Positions 48,230 through 57,160 of a DNA stretch of 64,000 nt are shown here, piece after piece. This stretch comes from Cyanobium sp. N.Huapi 1H5 (GTDB lineage Bacteria; Cyanobacteriota; Cyanobacteriia; PCC-6307; Cyanobiaceae), in assembly GCF_024345535.1 (NCBI RefSeq), contig NZ_JAGQBH010000002.1:124001-188000 (forward strand), written 5' to 3'. Below the pieces are notes generated by a model. It was not told the DNA's origin and did no database searches. It saw only the letters and a list, made by a program, of their open reading frames with translations. Both the position numbers and the translations under genes were made by a program. Each line of letters starts with the position of its first letter. Within the stretch, counting starts at the first letter, position 1.

Positions 48230-49126
48230 ATGGCCCCACCAACCCCCGCCGCACCGGCTGCCACCCGCTCCGCCTGGGCGTTCCTGACCCCCGCCCTCGT
48301 GCTGCTCGCCGTGTCGGTGCTGATCCCGGCGGCGATGGCCCTGGTGATCAGCTTCACCCGCACCGGGCTGGATGTGGGCGAGCCCCTCACCTTCGTGGGC
48401 CTGGCCAACTTCCGCCGCCTGCTGGCCGACCCGATGCTGCTGCGGGTCACGGGCACCACCTTTCTCTATCTGGTGGGGGTGGTGCCGCCGATCGTGCTCG
48501 GATCCCTGGGCCTGGCCGTGCTGGTCAACCGCCAGCTGCCGGGCATCCACTGGTTCCGCGGCGCCTTCTACACCCCGGTGCTGGTGTCGCTGGTGGTGGC
48601 GGCGATCGCCTTCCGCTGGCTCTACGCCGAGAACGGCCTGGTCAACGGCTGGCTCGGCGCCCTGCTGGGGGATCGCTTCTCACCGATCGGCTTCCTCACC
48701 TCCACCGGCCTGGCCCTGCCCTCGGTGATGCTCGTGACCCTCTGGAAGGGCCTCGGCTATTACATGGTCATCTTCGTGGCCGGCCTGCAGGGGATCTCCG
48801 CCGATCTCTACGAGGCGGCGGCATTGGATGGCAGCGAGGGATGGCGCCGCCATCTGGACATCACCCTGCCCCTGCTGAGGCCCTACATCACCCTGGTGGC
48901 GGTGATCTCGGCGATCGGGGCCACCAAGGTGTTCGAAGAGGTCTACCTGATGACCCAGGGGGGGCCGGCCGACAGCACCCGCACGATCGTCTATTACGTG
49001 TACGACCAGGCCTTTTCCGAGCTGGAGATCAGCTACGCCTGCACCGTCGGGCTGGCCCTGTTCCTGATCGTGCTGCTGCTCAGCCTGCTCCGTTACGCCT
49101 TCGCCGCCGAGAATCCGCTCCAGTGA
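48230..49126 (+). CDS. sugar ABC transporter permease (MalF/UgpA type)
   Basis: 298 residues, six membrane helices, with the EAA loop EAAALDGSEGWRRHLDITLPLLRP that docks the ATPase. It is closest in style to carbohydrate permeases such as GgtC (glucosylglycerol/sucrose uptake). No binding protein, second permease or ATPase gene is adjacent, so it must combine with subunits encoded elsewhere. ATG 48230 was chosen; the longer open frame lacks a hydrophobic or conserved N-terminus. Confidence 0.9.
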   Translation: MAPPTPAAPAATRSAWAFLTPALVLLAVSVLIPAAMALVISFTRTGLDVGEPLTFVGLANFRRLLADPMLLRVTGTTFLYLVGVVPPIVLGSLGLAVLVNRQLPGIHWFRGAFYTPVLVSLVVAAIAFRWLYAENGLVNGWLGALLGDRFSPIGFLTSTGLALPSVMLVTLWKGLGYYMVIFVAGLQGISADLYEAAALDGSEGWRRHLDITLPLLRPYITLVAVISAIGATKVFEEVYLMTQGGPADSTRTIVYYVYDQAFSELEISYACTVGLALFLIVLLLSLLRYAFAAENPLQ

Positions 49127-49154
49127 TTCCAGGCGAGGGTGCAGCGACGCCCTG

Positions 49155-50477
49155 ATGGCAGGCTGGTTTCCGCTCCGAGCCACCAACCCCAGGGTGCAGA
49201 CCATCGCGGACCCCCTCTCCCAGGCCACGCCGGCACCGCTCGATGCCATCGGCATCGTCGGCGGTGGCCAGCTGGCCTGGATGCTCGCCGAGGCCGCCCG
49301 GGATCTCGGGGTCGCCGTGCATGTGCAGACGCCCGGCGCCGAGGATCCGGCCACCCGTGCCGCCGCCAGCGTGGTCCTGGCGCCCGTCGATGATGTGAAC
49401 GCCACCCGGGAGCTGGCCGGCCGCTGCGGCGCGATCAGTTTCGAGAACGAGTGGATTCCGCTCGAGGATCTGCGGGCCCTGGAGGGGCCCGCCCTGCGGT
49501 TCCTGCCGGGTCTCGACGCCCTCCAGCCCCTGGTCAGCAAGGCGGGCCAGCGGCGGTTGCTCGGCGACCTGCACTTGCCAGCCCCCCGCTGGTGCCCCCT
49601 GGCCGATGTGCTCCAGCCGGAGCCTCCCCTCCCCCAGGCTCGCGACGCGGATGGCCTGCCCCCGGTGGCCCCCCTGCCTCCCCTGCAGGCGCCGGCGCTG
49701 CCGCGCCTCCCCGAGGGCTTCGCCTTTCCCCTGATGGCCAAGGCCAGCCGTGGCGGCTACGACGGCCGGGGCACGGTGCCGGTGGCCGACCTGGGGGCCC
49801 TCGAGCAGTTGCTCGAGCGCGTCGAGCCGGAGGACTGGATCCTCGAGGAACTGGTGGGCTTCGAGCAGGAACTGGCGCTCGTGGCCTGCCGCGACCGGCA
49901 GGGGCAGGTGGCCTGCTACCCCCTGGTGCAGACCCACCAGCACAGCCGCGTCTGCGACTGGGTGCTCTTCCCGGCACCGGTGGACCACCGGGTCGAGGTG
50001 TTTGCCCGCAACGTGGCCGCCTCCCTGCTCACGGCCCTCGACTACGTGGGGGTGCTGTCGATCGAGTTCTTCTACGGGCCTTCGGGGCTGCAGGTCAACG
50101 AGCTGGCCCCCCGCACCCACAACTCCGGCCATCTGACGATCGAGGCCTGCCGCACCAGCCAGTTCGCCCAGCAGGTGCGGATCGTCGCCGGACTGCCGAT
50201 GGGCTCCACCGAGGCTGTGGTACCCGGGGCGCTGATGGTGAATCTGCTGGCGCCGGAGGCGGGCGATGACGAGCAGCTGGCGCGCCGCCGGGCGCTGGAG
50301 GCGCTTCCGGGAGCCCATCTGCACTGGTACGGCAAGCGGGGCGGTGGGGTGGGCCGCAAGCTGGGCCATCTCACCCTGCTCCTGGATGGCACCACCGTGG
50401 AGCAGCGGGAACTGCAGCGCCAGCGCCTGCTGGCCGAGGTGCGGGCCATCTGGCCGCTCCCCCACCAACCCGCCTAG
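49155..50477 (+). CDS. purK: 5-(carboxyamino)imidazole ribonucleotide synthase
   Basis: ATP-grasp enzyme of purine synthesis that carboxylates AIR to N5-CAIR. About 440 residues, longer than usual because of a 30-residue N-terminal extension and a Pro-rich insert (about 155-180). Seen: AIGIVGGGQLAWMLAEAA, FPLMAKASRGGYDGRGT for the ATP lid, and VNELAPRTHNSGHLTIEAC. The stop TAG lies inside the -10 element of the following 6S RNA. In cyanobacteria purK is commonly followed by the 6S RNA gene. Confidence 0.95.
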   Translation: MAGWFPLRATNPRVQTIADPLSQATPAPLDAIGIVGGGQLAWMLAEAARDLGVAVHVQTPGAEDPATRAAASVVLAPVDDVNATRELAGRCGAISFENEWIPLEDLRALEGPALRFLPGLDALQPLVSKAGQRRLLGDLHLPAPRWCPLADVLQPEPPLPQARDADGLPPVAPLPPLQAPALPRLPEGFAFPLMAKASRGGYDGRGTVPVADLGALEQLLERVEPEDWILEELVGFEQELALVACRDRQGQVACYPLVQTHQHSRVCDWVLFPAPVDHRVEVFARNVAASLLTALDYVGVLSIEFFYGPSGLQVNELAPRTHNSGHLTIEACRTSQFAQQVRIVAGLPMGSTEAVVPGALMVNLLAPEAGDDEQLARRRALEALPGAHLHWYGKRGGGVGRKLGHLTLLLDGTTVEQRELQRQRLLAEVRAIWPLPHQPA

Positions 50478-50480
50478 GAT
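50475..50480 (+). promoter_or_regulatory. -10 element of the 6S RNA promoter, overlapping the purK stop
   Basis: TAGGAT at 50475-50480 begins with the TAG stop codon of purK and lies seven bases before the G at 50487 where the 6S closing helix starts. The same TAGGAT is found upstream of clpP (54109-54114). No good -35 is visible. This would allow 6S RNA to be made both from purK read-through and from its own start. Confidence 0.5.
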
Positions 50481-50486
50481 GGGTTC

Positions 50487-50671
50487 GGACTGCTGTGTTG
50501 GTGACTGCCTTTCACAGTTTTCTGATCTGACTCCCTTTCGACATGGGGAGTCTTCAGCGACGGCAACGTAGACCGGCTTCATTGCCGGAAACGAAGCCCC
50601 GCCCCTGACTCCCCTTCTGGTTCATCCAGGTCGAACACTGGGGCAAGACGGCACGGCGGTCCACCCCTTTT
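50487..50671 (+). ncRNA. ssrS: 6S RNA (SsrS/SsaA)
   Basis: A 185-base RNA is inferred directly behind purK, the location known for 6S RNA in cyanobacteria. The closing helix is GGACTGCTGTG (50487-50497) with CACGGCGGTCC (50652-50662), 11 pairs including two G-U. The upper arm is a perfect 8-pair helix GGGGAGTC (50545-50552) with GACTCCCC (50607-50614), capped by smaller hairpins, leaving a large bubble between the helices as in 6S RNA. A TTTT run at 50668-50671 may end it. It would bind the housekeeping RNA polymerase holoenzyme. Confidence 0.8.
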
Positions 50672-50700
50672 CTGCCCATTCCGATCACGCCCGGCCCGGC

Positions 50701-51168
50701 ATGCTGGGGACAGGTCCCCCCGCCGCCGTGAACAGCGAGCCTTCCAGCTTCCAGCAGGCCTTCGAGCGCCTGCTCGCCCGCGCTCCGGGTCCGGTGTTTC
50801 CCCGGGCCCGGGCGCTCTACCTGCAGAAATACCCCCTGGAAGGGGAGAGCGAAGGCGAGTTCCGCACCTTCCTGCTGGAGGAGGAGATCCAGGAAAGTCC
50901 CGCCGGCGCCCTGCGGATCCGGGCCCTGGCCCTGGCGATCGTGGCCTGGGGTCAGCCCCGTTTCGATGCAGCCGCAGCATCGGCCTACCTCGAGCGGCGC
51001 TGGGGACTGCACCCCGGCGATCTGCAGCTGGTGGAAGGGGCGAGCTGGTTCCGCGACAGCGGGGCCTACGGCCGCTTCGGCACCCCGGCTGTCTACGAAC
51101 GGGTGGCCCCCACCAGCCTGCTCAGCTCGTCAGCCGATCCAGCTCCTCCTGCAGCTGATCCCGGCTGA
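50701..51168 (+). CDS. hypothetical cyanobacterial protein (155 aa)
   Basis: A soluble, helix-rich protein that I do not recognise. Regions that look conserved are FQQAFERLLARAPGPVFPRA, RALYLQKYPLEGESEGEFRT, LRIRALALAIVAWG and the C-terminal SGAYGRFGTPAVYERV. The start may be ATG 50701 or GTG 50728. The last 47 bases overlap the convergent DUF2103 gene. Its place behind the 6S RNA could put it in the purK transcript. Confidence 0.65.
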   Translation: MLGTGPPAAVNSEPSSFQQAFERLLARAPGPVFPRARALYLQKYPLEGESEGEFRTFLLEEEIQESPAGALRIRALALAIVAWGQPRFDAAAASAYLERRWGLHPGDLQLVEGASWFRDSGAYGRFGTPAVYERVAPTSLLSSSADPAPPAADPG

Positions 51169-51397
51169 GCCGGGTGACCACGAACACCTCCTGGGCCGTG
51201 CTGCCCCGGCGGGCCAGCAGCTTGTGACCTCCGGTGATCGGGCTCGACACCCGCAGCCGCAGGCCGACGCTGCGGCCCCTGACCCGGGTGATCACCGCCG
51301 GCGTGATCGTGTCGATCTCCGGCAGGGTCGCCAGGCGCCGCAGCAACGGGATCAGGCCCTCCACGTAGGTGCTGTGGGTGATCACCAGCCGGGCCAT
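51122..51397 (-). CDS. DUF2103 family protein
   Basis: 91 residues: an N-terminal LVITHSTYVEGLIPLLRRLA and a basic centre TRVRGRSVGLRLRVSSP followed by GGHKLLARRGSTAQEVFVV. This matches DUF2103, a small family annotated as predicted metal-binding. It lies nine bases downstream of clpS on the same strand and is probably in its operon. Function unknown. Confidence 0.8.
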   Translation of the reverse strand: MARLVITHSTYVEGLIPLLRRLATLPEIDTITPAVITRVRGRSVGLRLRVSSPITGGHKLLARRGSTAQEVFVVTRLSRDQLQEELDRLTS

Positions 51398-51406
51398 GGG
51401 TGCTGC

Positions 51407-51700
51407 TCAGCCGTGGCCCAGGGGGGCCATCGTCAGCCCTTCGGCGGAGAGCAGCTGGTGGTACAGCTCCCCCTGTTCGAGCGGTCCGCTCCAGACCACC
51501 GCCGAACCCTCGCCATCGATCCGGTGGGCCAGCTCCCAGGCCCGGTCGGGCTGCATGCCGGGCAGATGGCGCACGAGCACCTCGACCACGTGCTGGAAGG
51601 TGTTGACGTCGTCGTCGAGCACGATCACGTTGACGCTGGGGTAGTGCTCGGACCGGCGCTGGGCGATCGGTGCGGTACTTCTCGAAGGAGCGACGACCAT
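51407..51700 (-). CDS. clpS: ATP-dependent Clp protease adaptor ClpS
   Basis: 97 residues. The core VNVIVLDDDVNTFQHVVEVL carries the substrate-binding DDxNT loop, followed by HRIDGEGSAVVWSGPLEQGE. ClpS delivers N-end-rule substrates to the ClpC/ClpP protease, whose ClpP-type subunit is encoded at 54140. ATG 51700 is used; in-frame codons further up lie in the petN promoter region. It is divergent from petN with 63 bases between them. Confidence 0.92.
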   Translation of the reverse strand: MVVAPSRSTAPIAQRRSEHYPSVNVIVLDDDVNTFQHVVEVLVRHLPGMQPDRAWELAHRIDGEGSAVVWSGPLEQGELYHQLLSAEGLTMAPLGHG

Positions 51701-51763
51701 GGCCCTGCAGCGGCTGCCGGTCACCAGCGTAGGTAACATGCGCGCAGTCTTGAACCGGGCCCG

Positions 51764-51865
51764 ATGTTGATCACCCTTGGTTGGTCCGCCCTGGCGGCCA
51801 TCTTCACCTTCTCGATCGCCATGGTGGTGTGGGGCCGCAACGGTGACAACAGCATCGGTTTCTGA
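51764..51865 (+). CDS. petN: cytochrome b6-f complex subunit PetN
   Basis: 33 residues ([20 protein letters not shown] and on to [13 protein letters not shown]). One membrane helix with the invariant GW at the N-terminal side and the VVWGRNGD end identify PetN, the smallest subunit of the cytochrome b6f complex in thylakoids, needed for stability of the dimer. ATG 51764 is followed by TTG. A TAACAT at 51734-51739 may be the -10. A second small gene starts inside its last codons. Confidence 0.93.
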   Translation: MLITLGWSALAAIFTFSIAMVVWGRNGDNSIGF

Positions 51866-52007
51866 CCTGGCCTTCCCCACCACCACCCTCCTGGCTGGCC
51901 TGGCCTCCGCCCTGCTCCTCTTCGTGAGCGTGGGCGTGATCTATCTCTCCACCGTCGAATGGCGGGACAAGCGTCGGCGCCGCTCCAGTGAGGGCCGCAA
52001 CCGCTGA
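51843..52007 (+). CDS. small single-TM protein overlapping petN
   Basis: 54 residues from GTG 51843, seven codons before the petN stop and in another frame. A hydrophobic helix (about 15-37, [20 protein letters not shown]) is followed by a basic tail ([15 protein letters not shown]). Its TGA overlaps the next ATG (TGATG). Coupling on both sides supports it as real. A one-span protein next to petN could be a thylakoid component; no family recognised. Confidence 0.65.
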   Translation: MTTASVSDLAFPTTTLLAGLASALLLFVSVGVIYLSTVEWRDKRRRRSSEGRNR

Positions 52008-53386
52008 TGGGTTCCCCCACGGCGGCTCCGGCCCTGCCGCGCCTCCCCCGCAGGCTGCCGCTGCCGCCCCTGCCGCTCACCACGGTCACGCTGCTGCTCC
52101 TGCTGCTGCTGCCGGGCCTCGCCCTGTGGCGATGGCCCCGGCCCCGGGCCCAGGGTCTCGAGCAGCTGATGGCGGTGAGCAGCCTGCTGCAGAGCTTCCC
52201 CGCCAGCCCCGAGCGCCCCGTCCCGGCCCTGTGGCGCGAACGCCTCGGTGAGGTCCCGGCCACCCGGCTGTGGCGCGAGCAGCGTCGCACCTGGTGGCAG
52301 TTCTGGGGACCCCACACCGACGGCGGAGCCTACCTGGTGGTGCAGGAGAACGCCGGTGCCGGTGCCCGGCGGCCCCTGCCTGCCGATGGCCTGCGGGTGG
52401 GGAACCTGCTGGTGCTGGCACCCGATCCCCTCTCCCGGCGCCTGCTGCAGGACCAGCTGCGACCGGACCAGCGGGCCGGCCGCGGGCTGTTCAGCGCCTG
52501 CCTGCCCCGCCTGGAAACCGGTCAGGGGGTGTTCTGGAACGCCTCCGGCCTCGGGGCGCTGGTGGGGCCCCTCGCCCCCCTGCTGGAGGCCTATCAGGAG
52601 GGCTGCCTGTCCCTGTCGCTGGAGTCCTCCGAGGTGCGCTGGCGCGGCGAGGCCTCCGACAGACCGGCCTCCGTCGGCCCGGCGGGCAGCCTGGGGACCC
52701 CGGATCTGCCGCCCTCCTCACGGCCGCCCCTGCCGACTGACCTGCTGCTGGAACTCCAGGGCTCCTCCCTCGAGCAATTGTTCCGCGGGTTGCTGGCCCG
52801 CCAGTTGATCCGCGACCCGCTGGCGGCCCGCTACGGCATCGACACCAAGGGGCTCGCCCTGCTGCGGCGTTCCCCGTTCCGTCTGCGGCTCCAGCCCCAG
52901 GCGGCCGGTCCCTTCCAGGCCTCGCTCGAGCTTCAGGTGGCGGTGGGGCCCGACCGCCAGGGCTGGCGTCAGCTGCTGCTGGGCCTGGCCAAGGCCCTGC
53001 AGGCCCAGGGGCTGGAGGATGGCCCCGGCAGCACCACGAGCTCCCAGGCCCTGGCCGCCACCTGGAGCCGGCAGGACGGCGTCGTGCTGGGGGGGTGGCG
53101 CTGGATCGGCGAGAGCGGGCCCTCGCCCCAGCTGCTGCTGTTCCTCGGACCGGTGCCCGGTCGCTGGCAACCCATGCCAACCGCGACGGTGAGCTCCCCG
53201 GCCAGCGGAGAGCTCTGGTTACGGGTCAGGCCCCGGGGCCTCGACCAGCTGGGCCTGCTGCCCGAGCCCATGCCGGAACTGGTCCGCCGTGCCGACCAGC
53301 TGTGGATGGAGGCCGTTCCCGGTGAATCCGCCAGCGGCGGTGCTGGCCTCAGCTGGCTGAAGGGACGCCTTCAGGTGAGCCGCTGA
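52007..53386 (+). CDS. hypothetical membrane-anchored protein (459 aa)
   Basis: One N-terminal membrane helix (about 25-43) anchors a large soluble region with repeated blocks such as LLVLAPDPLSRRLLQDQL, GVFWNASGLGALVGPLAP, and DLLLELQGSSLEQLFRGLL. The size and the anchor-plus-large-domain layout resemble DUF3352-type cyanobacterial proteins, but I cannot confirm that. Translationally coupled to the preceding small gene. The 3' end overlaps the convergent thf1 by 38 bases. Confidence 0.7.
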   Translation: MGSPTAAPALPRLPRRLPLPPLPLTTVTLLLLLLLPGLALWRWPRPRAQGLEQLMAVSSLLQSFPASPERPVPALWRERLGEVPATRLWREQRRTWWQFWGPHTDGGAYLVVQENAGAGARRPLPADGLRVGNLLVLAPDPLSRRLLQDQLRPDQRAGRGLFSACLPRLETGQGVFWNASGLGALVGPLAPLLEAYQEGCLSLSLESSEVRWRGEASDRPASVGPAGSLGTPDLPPSSRPPLPTDLLLELQGSSLEQLFRGLLARQLIRDPLAARYGIDTKGLALLRRSPFRLRLQPQAAGPFQASLELQVAVGPDRQGWRQLLLGLAKALQAQGLEDGPGSTTSSQALAATWSRQDGVVLGGWRWIGESGPSPQLLLFLGPVPGRWQPMPTATVSSPASGELWLRVRPRGLDQLGLLPEPMPELVRRADQLWMEAVPGESASGGAGLSWLKGRLQVSR

Positions 53387-54044
53387 CGGCCTGACGCTCA
53401 CGCCGCCGCCGCTCGGCGGCCACGGTCTCCTCCATCAGTTCGACGGCCATGGACATCTTCTCGAGGTTGCTGGCGTAGAGGGCCAGGTCCTTGTCGAGGC
53501 GGTCGCGCAGCAGGCCCATCGACTCGCCGATCTCGTGGGCCAGCTGTCGCAGGGCCTGGGGCTCCATGGCGTCGTCGGCCAGGGCCTGCTCCAGCAGGGC
53601 CAGCAGGCCGACGGCCATCAGGCGGGAATAGTGGAAGTCGGGCCGGCGGATGCCGGCAAGGGCGGTGGCCACGGGCGGCGGCGCCCCCTCCCCCTGGCTC
53701 TCGATCCACTGGCGCACCTCGGCCTGGCTGTGGCGCCCCATGGCGGCCAGGGCGTCGTTGCACTGGCGGCGCAGGTCGGGGCCGTCGAAGCCGGAGGAGG
53801 CGCACAGGGCGTCAAAGAGGGGGCCCTTCTGGGCCTCGGGGCGGTACCCCCGGGCAAAGCCATCGAAGACCTGCACGACCCCGACGGCGAACAGGGGATC
53901 ACTCTGGAAACCCTTCTGACGGCTCAGCAGGTGGAGCTCCACCAGCAATTCGTCGACCATGCGTCGGTAGAGGGGACCGATGACATGGGGGAAGGCGCCA
54001 TGGAAGGCGCGTTTGCTGTCGGCGACGGTGAGAGCAGCGCTCAC
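53349..54044 (-). CDS. thf1: photosystem II biogenesis protein Psp29 / Thylakoid formation 1
   Basis: 231 residues from GTG 54044. The family pattern is present throughout: [70 protein letters not shown], and a C-terminal helix [20 protein letters not shown]. Thf1/Psb29 associates with photosystem II and stabilises FtsH complexes during repair of photodamaged D1. An ftsH gene lies 0.8 kb away. It is divergent from clpP. Confidence 0.94.
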   Translation of the reverse strand: MSAALTVADSKRAFHGAFPHVIGPLYRRMVDELLVELHLLSRQKGFQSDPLFAVGVVQVFDGFARGYRPEAQKGPLFDALCASSGFDGPDLRRQCNDALAAMGRHSQAEVRQWIESQGEGAPPPVATALAGIRRPDFHYSRLMAVGLLALLEQALADDAMEPQALRQLAHEIGESMGLLRDRLDKDLALYASNLEKMSMAVELMEETVAAERRRRERQAVSGSPEGVPSAS

Positions 54045-54108
54045 GCGGTTGGATTCTTCGTTGCTGCGACCTTAGCGCTGCAGGCACTCGACCCGATCGG
54101 CGGCTGGG

Positions 54109-54114
54109 TAGGAT
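54109..54114 (+). promoter_or_regulatory. candidate -10 of the clpP promoter
   Basis: TAGGAT at 54109-54114 lies 25 bases before the clpP ATG and is identical to the -10 proposed for the 6S RNA. No clear -35 is seen. Offered as a candidate only. Confidence 0.35.
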
Positions 54115-54139
54115 CGTTTCAATCGCCTGTCTGGAGCCC

Positions 54140-54730
54140 ATGATCCCGATCGTCATCGAGGAGTCGGGTCGCGGTGAAAGAGCCTTCGACATCTATTCCC
54201 GCCTGCTGCGCGAGAGGATCATCTTCCTCGGCGAGCCGGTGACGGCGGAGTCCGCCAACCGCGTGGTGGCCCAGCTGCTGTTTCTGGAGGCCGAAGATCC
54301 TGAGAAGGATATCTTCCTCTATGTCAATTCCCCGGGGGGTTCCGTTTACGACGGCCTCGGCATCTTTGACACGATGCAGCACATCAAACCTGACGTCCAG
54401 ACCGTCTGCGTCGGGCTGGCGGCCAGCATGGGTGCCTTCCTGCTCTGCGCCGGCGCCAAGGGCAAGCGCAGCAGCCTCAGCCACTCCCGGATCATGATTC
54501 ACCAGCCCCTCGGCGGCGCCCGGGGCCAGGCCAGTGATATCCGCATTCAGGCGGATGAAATTCTCTATCTCAAGGACAAGCTCAACCGGGAACTGGCCGG
54601 CCGCACCGGTCAGGATCTGGAGCGGATCCAGATCGACACCGACCGGGACTTCTTCATGTCTCCGGCCGAAGCGATGGCCTACGGCCTGATCGACAAGGTG
54701 ATCGAGAAGCGGCCCGTTCGACCCGTCTGA
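54140..54730 (+). CDS. clpP: ATP-dependent Clp protease proteolytic subunit ClpP
   Basis: 196 residues. Catalytic Ser96 in GLAASMGAF, His121 in IMIHQPLGG and Asp170 in DTDRDFF are all present, so this is an active ClpP rather than a ClpR. N-terminus [20 protein letters not shown] is typical of cyanobacterial ClpP paralogues. It forms the proteolytic chamber that works with ClpC/ClpX and receives substrates from ClpS (encoded at 51407). A strong terminator follows. Confidence 0.96.
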   Translation: MIPIVIEESGRGERAFDIYSRLLRERIIFLGEPVTAESANRVVAQLLFLEAEDPEKDIFLYVNSPGGSVYDGLGIFDTMQHIKPDVQTVCVGLAASMGAFLLCAGAKGKRSSLSHSRIMIHQPLGGARGQASDIRIQADEILYLKDKLNRELAGRTGQDLERIQIDTDRDFFMSPAEAMAYGLIDKVIEKRPVRPV

Positions 54731-54752
54731 GCCGAGGCCAGAGACAAAAAAA

Positions 54753-54777
54753 GGGCCTGCCGAAGCAGGCCTTTTTT
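54753..54777. terminator. bidirectional intrinsic terminator between clpP and ftsH
   Basis: GGCCTGC (54754-54760), loop CGAA, GCAGGCC (54765-54771), then six T's to 54777; a run of seven A's precedes the stem (54746-54752). The hairpin with flanking A and T runs can end both clpP (plus) and ftsH (minus), which converge here. Confidence 0.93.
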
Positions 54778-54797
54778 CATGGCCAACTCCCCGGGTC

Positions 54798-56777
54798 TCA
54801 GGAGGCCTCGCTGGTCTCGGCGACGGCGGCACCCTCATGGGAGGCGGCAGCCAGGTCGGCGGCCGTGAGCAGGGGGGAGAAACGATCCTTGTCGGGAATC
54901 GAGGCGAACTCGGAGACGATCAGCCGGAACTCATCGCCATCGAGGCTTTCCTTCTCGATCAGCAGTTCCACCAGACGGTCCATGCAGGCGCGGTGCTCGG
55001 CCACCAGCTTGACGGTGTCGGTGTAGCAGCTCTGGACGATCTGCCGGACGGCCTCGTCGATCTTGTGGGCGATGGCATCGGAGACATCGCTGCGGGTCAT
55101 CAGATCGCGGCCCAGGAACACCTCCTGATTGCCGGCCTCCAGCGACATCGGGCCCAGATCGCTCATGCCGAAGCGGGTCACCATCTGGCGGGCCATCGAG
55201 GCCACCTGCTGGATGTCGCCGCCGGCACCGGTGGTCACCTCGGCGTGGCCGAAGACCACATCCTCGGCGGCACGGCCCCCGAGGGCACCCATGATCCGGG
55301 CCCGCAGCTGGGCACGGCTGACGAGCATCTGCTCCTCGTCGGGGGCGAACCAGGTGAGACCCTGGGCCTGACCCCGGGGGATCAGGGTGACTTTCTGCAC
55401 GGGATCGTGCTGCTTCACCAGGGTGCCCACCAGGGCATGGCCCACTTCGTGGTAGGCAATCAGGCGCTTGCTGCGGCCGTCGGTGAGGGGCTTGCCCTCC
55501 ATGCCGGCGATGATCCGGTCGACGGCGTCGTCGATCTCGGCCAGGCCGGTGGCCTCCTTGCGACGGCGGGCGGTGAGGATCGCCGCCTCATTGAGCAGGT
55601 TGGCGAGGTCGGCGCCGGTGAAGCCGGGGGTGCGGCGGGCGATCATCTCGAGGGAGACGTCGTCGGCCAGCTTCTTGTTGCGGCTGTGCACCTTGAGGAT
55701 CGAGAGCCGTCCCTTGATGTCGGGGGCGTCGACCTGCACCTGGCGATCGAAGCGGCCCGGGCGCATCAGGGCCGAATCCAGGACATCGGGGCGGTTGGTG
55801 GCGGCGATGATGATGATGCCGCTGTTTCCCTCGAAGCCGTCCATCTCGGTGAGCAGCTGGTTGAGGGTCTGCTCCCGCTCGTCGTTGCCGCCGCCGATGC
55901 CGGCGCCGCGCTGACGGCCGACGGCGTCGATCTCATCGATGAAAATCAGGCAGGGGCTGTTCTCCTTGGCCCGCTTGAACAGGTCACGGACCCGGCTGGC
56001 GCCGACACCGACGAACATCTCCACGAACTCCGAACCGGACAGGGAGAAGAACGGCACGCCGGCCTCGCCGGCGATCGCCTTGGCCAGCAGGGTCTTGCCG
56101 GTGCCGGGGGGGCCCACCAGCAGCACGCCGCGGGGAATCTTGGCCCCCACCGAGGTGAAGCGCTCCGGAGTCTTGAGGAAGGTGACCACCTCCTGCAGAT
56201 CCTGCTTGGCCTCCTCCACCCCGGCCACGTCATCGAACTTGACGCCGGTTTCGGCCTCCATGGCGAACCGTGCCTTGGATTTACCGAACTGCATCGCCTG
56301 GCCGGGACCTCCCGGCATGCCGGAGGAGCGCCGGGCCAGGAAGATCAGCGAGCCGATCAGCAGCAGCGGGAACAGCAGGTTGCCCAGCAGGCCGAGGGCC
56401 GGAGGGGTGGACTTGGGTGGATGGACATCGAAGCTGATGCCCTGATCCTTGAGCTTGTTGATCAGTTCCGGTGCCACGCCGGGAAGATCGACGCGCAGGC
56501 GCTGGACGCGGTTGTCGAGATCGGGATCCACCGCTTCGATCACGGCGGTGCGGCCACCGTCAAAGATGTCAACGGCGGTGACGCGTCCGGCTTCCACGTA
56601 ATCGAGGAAGCGGCCGTAGCTCATGCGGGCCACCGCGGCGTTGCGCGGCGCCGTGGTGTCGCCGCCGCTGCCGGCGGGGGCCAGACGCCCCCCGGAACTC
56701 AGCAGCTGCCAGCCCAGGAACAGGGCCACGGCGACCGGCAACAGCCACAGGGCAAGGACACGCCAGCGCTGATTCAT
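54798..56777 (-). CDS. ftsH: ATP-dependent zinc metalloprotease FtsH
   Basis: 659 residues from ATG 56777. Two membrane helices (about 7-25 and 129-148) flank a lumenal/periplasmic domain, followed by the AAA module with Walker A GPPGTGKT (222-229), Walker B IFIDEID (278-284) and SRH, and the protease with zinc site HEVGHA at 443-448. In cyanobacteria, FtsH hexamers degrade photodamaged D1 and quality-control membrane proteins; which of the four paralogues this is cannot be told. An upstream frame (20 residues) is unlikely. It ends at the shared terminator. Confidence 0.95.
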   Translation of the reverse strand: MNQRWRVLALWLLPVAVALFLGWQLLSSGGRLAPAGSGGDTTAPRNAAVARMSYGRFLDYVEAGRVTAVDIFDGGRTAVIEAVDPDLDNRVQRLRVDLPGVAPELINKLKDQGISFDVHPPKSTPPALGLLGNLLFPLLLIGSLIFLARRSSGMPGGPGQAMQFGKSKARFAMEAETGVKFDDVAGVEEAKQDLQEVVTFLKTPERFTSVGAKIPRGVLLVGPPGTGKTLLAKAIAGEAGVPFFSLSGSEFVEMFVGVGASRVRDLFKRAKENSPCLIFIDEIDAVGRQRGAGIGGGNDEREQTLNQLLTEMDGFEGNSGIIIIAATNRPDVLDSALMRPGRFDRQVQVDAPDIKGRLSILKVHSRNKKLADDVSLEMIARRTPGFTGADLANLLNEAAILTARRRKEATGLAEIDDAVDRIIAGMEGKPLTDGRSKRLIAYHEVGHALVGTLVKQHDPVQKVTLIPRGQAQGLTWFAPDEEQMLVSRAQLRARIMGALGGRAAEDVVFGHAEVTTGAGGDIQQVASMARQMVTRFGMSDLGPMSLEAGNQEVFLGRDLMTRSDVSDAIAHKIDEAVRQIVQSCYTDTVKLVAEHRACMDRLVELLIEKESLDGDEFRLIVSEFASIPDKDRFSPLLTAADLAAASHEGAAVAETSEAS

Positions 56778-56851
56778 GGTTGTGAAGCTTTCGGACAACC
56801 TTAAGAGCGCGGGGCCCGGAACCGGGAGCCCGGGCACCCGGTGCGGGGGGC

Positions 56852-57160
56852 TCAGCTGGCCTGAAGCCAGGGATTGAGCTCAACGCCGCCGGCGGCAGCC
56901 TCGGGCACCGGGGCCGATTCCATGATCAGTTCGCGGGCCTCGATCGATTCGAGCAGCTCAGGACCGCCCAGGCCGTGTGTCCAGATCTCCACCTCGCTCC
57001 TGTCGGGACACTGAAAGGTCAGGAGTTCGAAAGGAAAGACAACCCGTTCAAGGAAGAACTGCTCCGGCCCGATGCAGCGCAGGATGACCATGCGGTCGGA
57101 GCCGTTCCGGTAACCGCAATCCACCTGTTCCGTCCGGGCCAGTTGATCCAACACCTTCAT
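56852..57160 (-). CDS. DUF1830 family protein
   Basis: 102 residues. The family core is [18 protein letters not shown], followed by [20 protein letters not shown] and [13 protein letters not shown], a small beta-rich fold of about 70 residues. Cyanobacteria-specific, function unknown. There is no membrane helix. ATG 57160. It lies 74 bases upstream of the ftsH start on the same strand. Confidence 0.88.
   Translation of the reverse strand: MKVLDQLARTEQVDCGYRNGSDRMVILRCIGPEQFFLERVVFPFELLTFQCPDRSEVEIWTHGLGGPELLESIEARELIMESAPVPEAAAGGVELNPWLQAS

Noticed and set aside
54837-56804. 655-codon open frame on the plus strand
   Set aside because: Antisense shadow of ftsH, whose AAA and zinc-protease motifs are unmistakable on the other strand.
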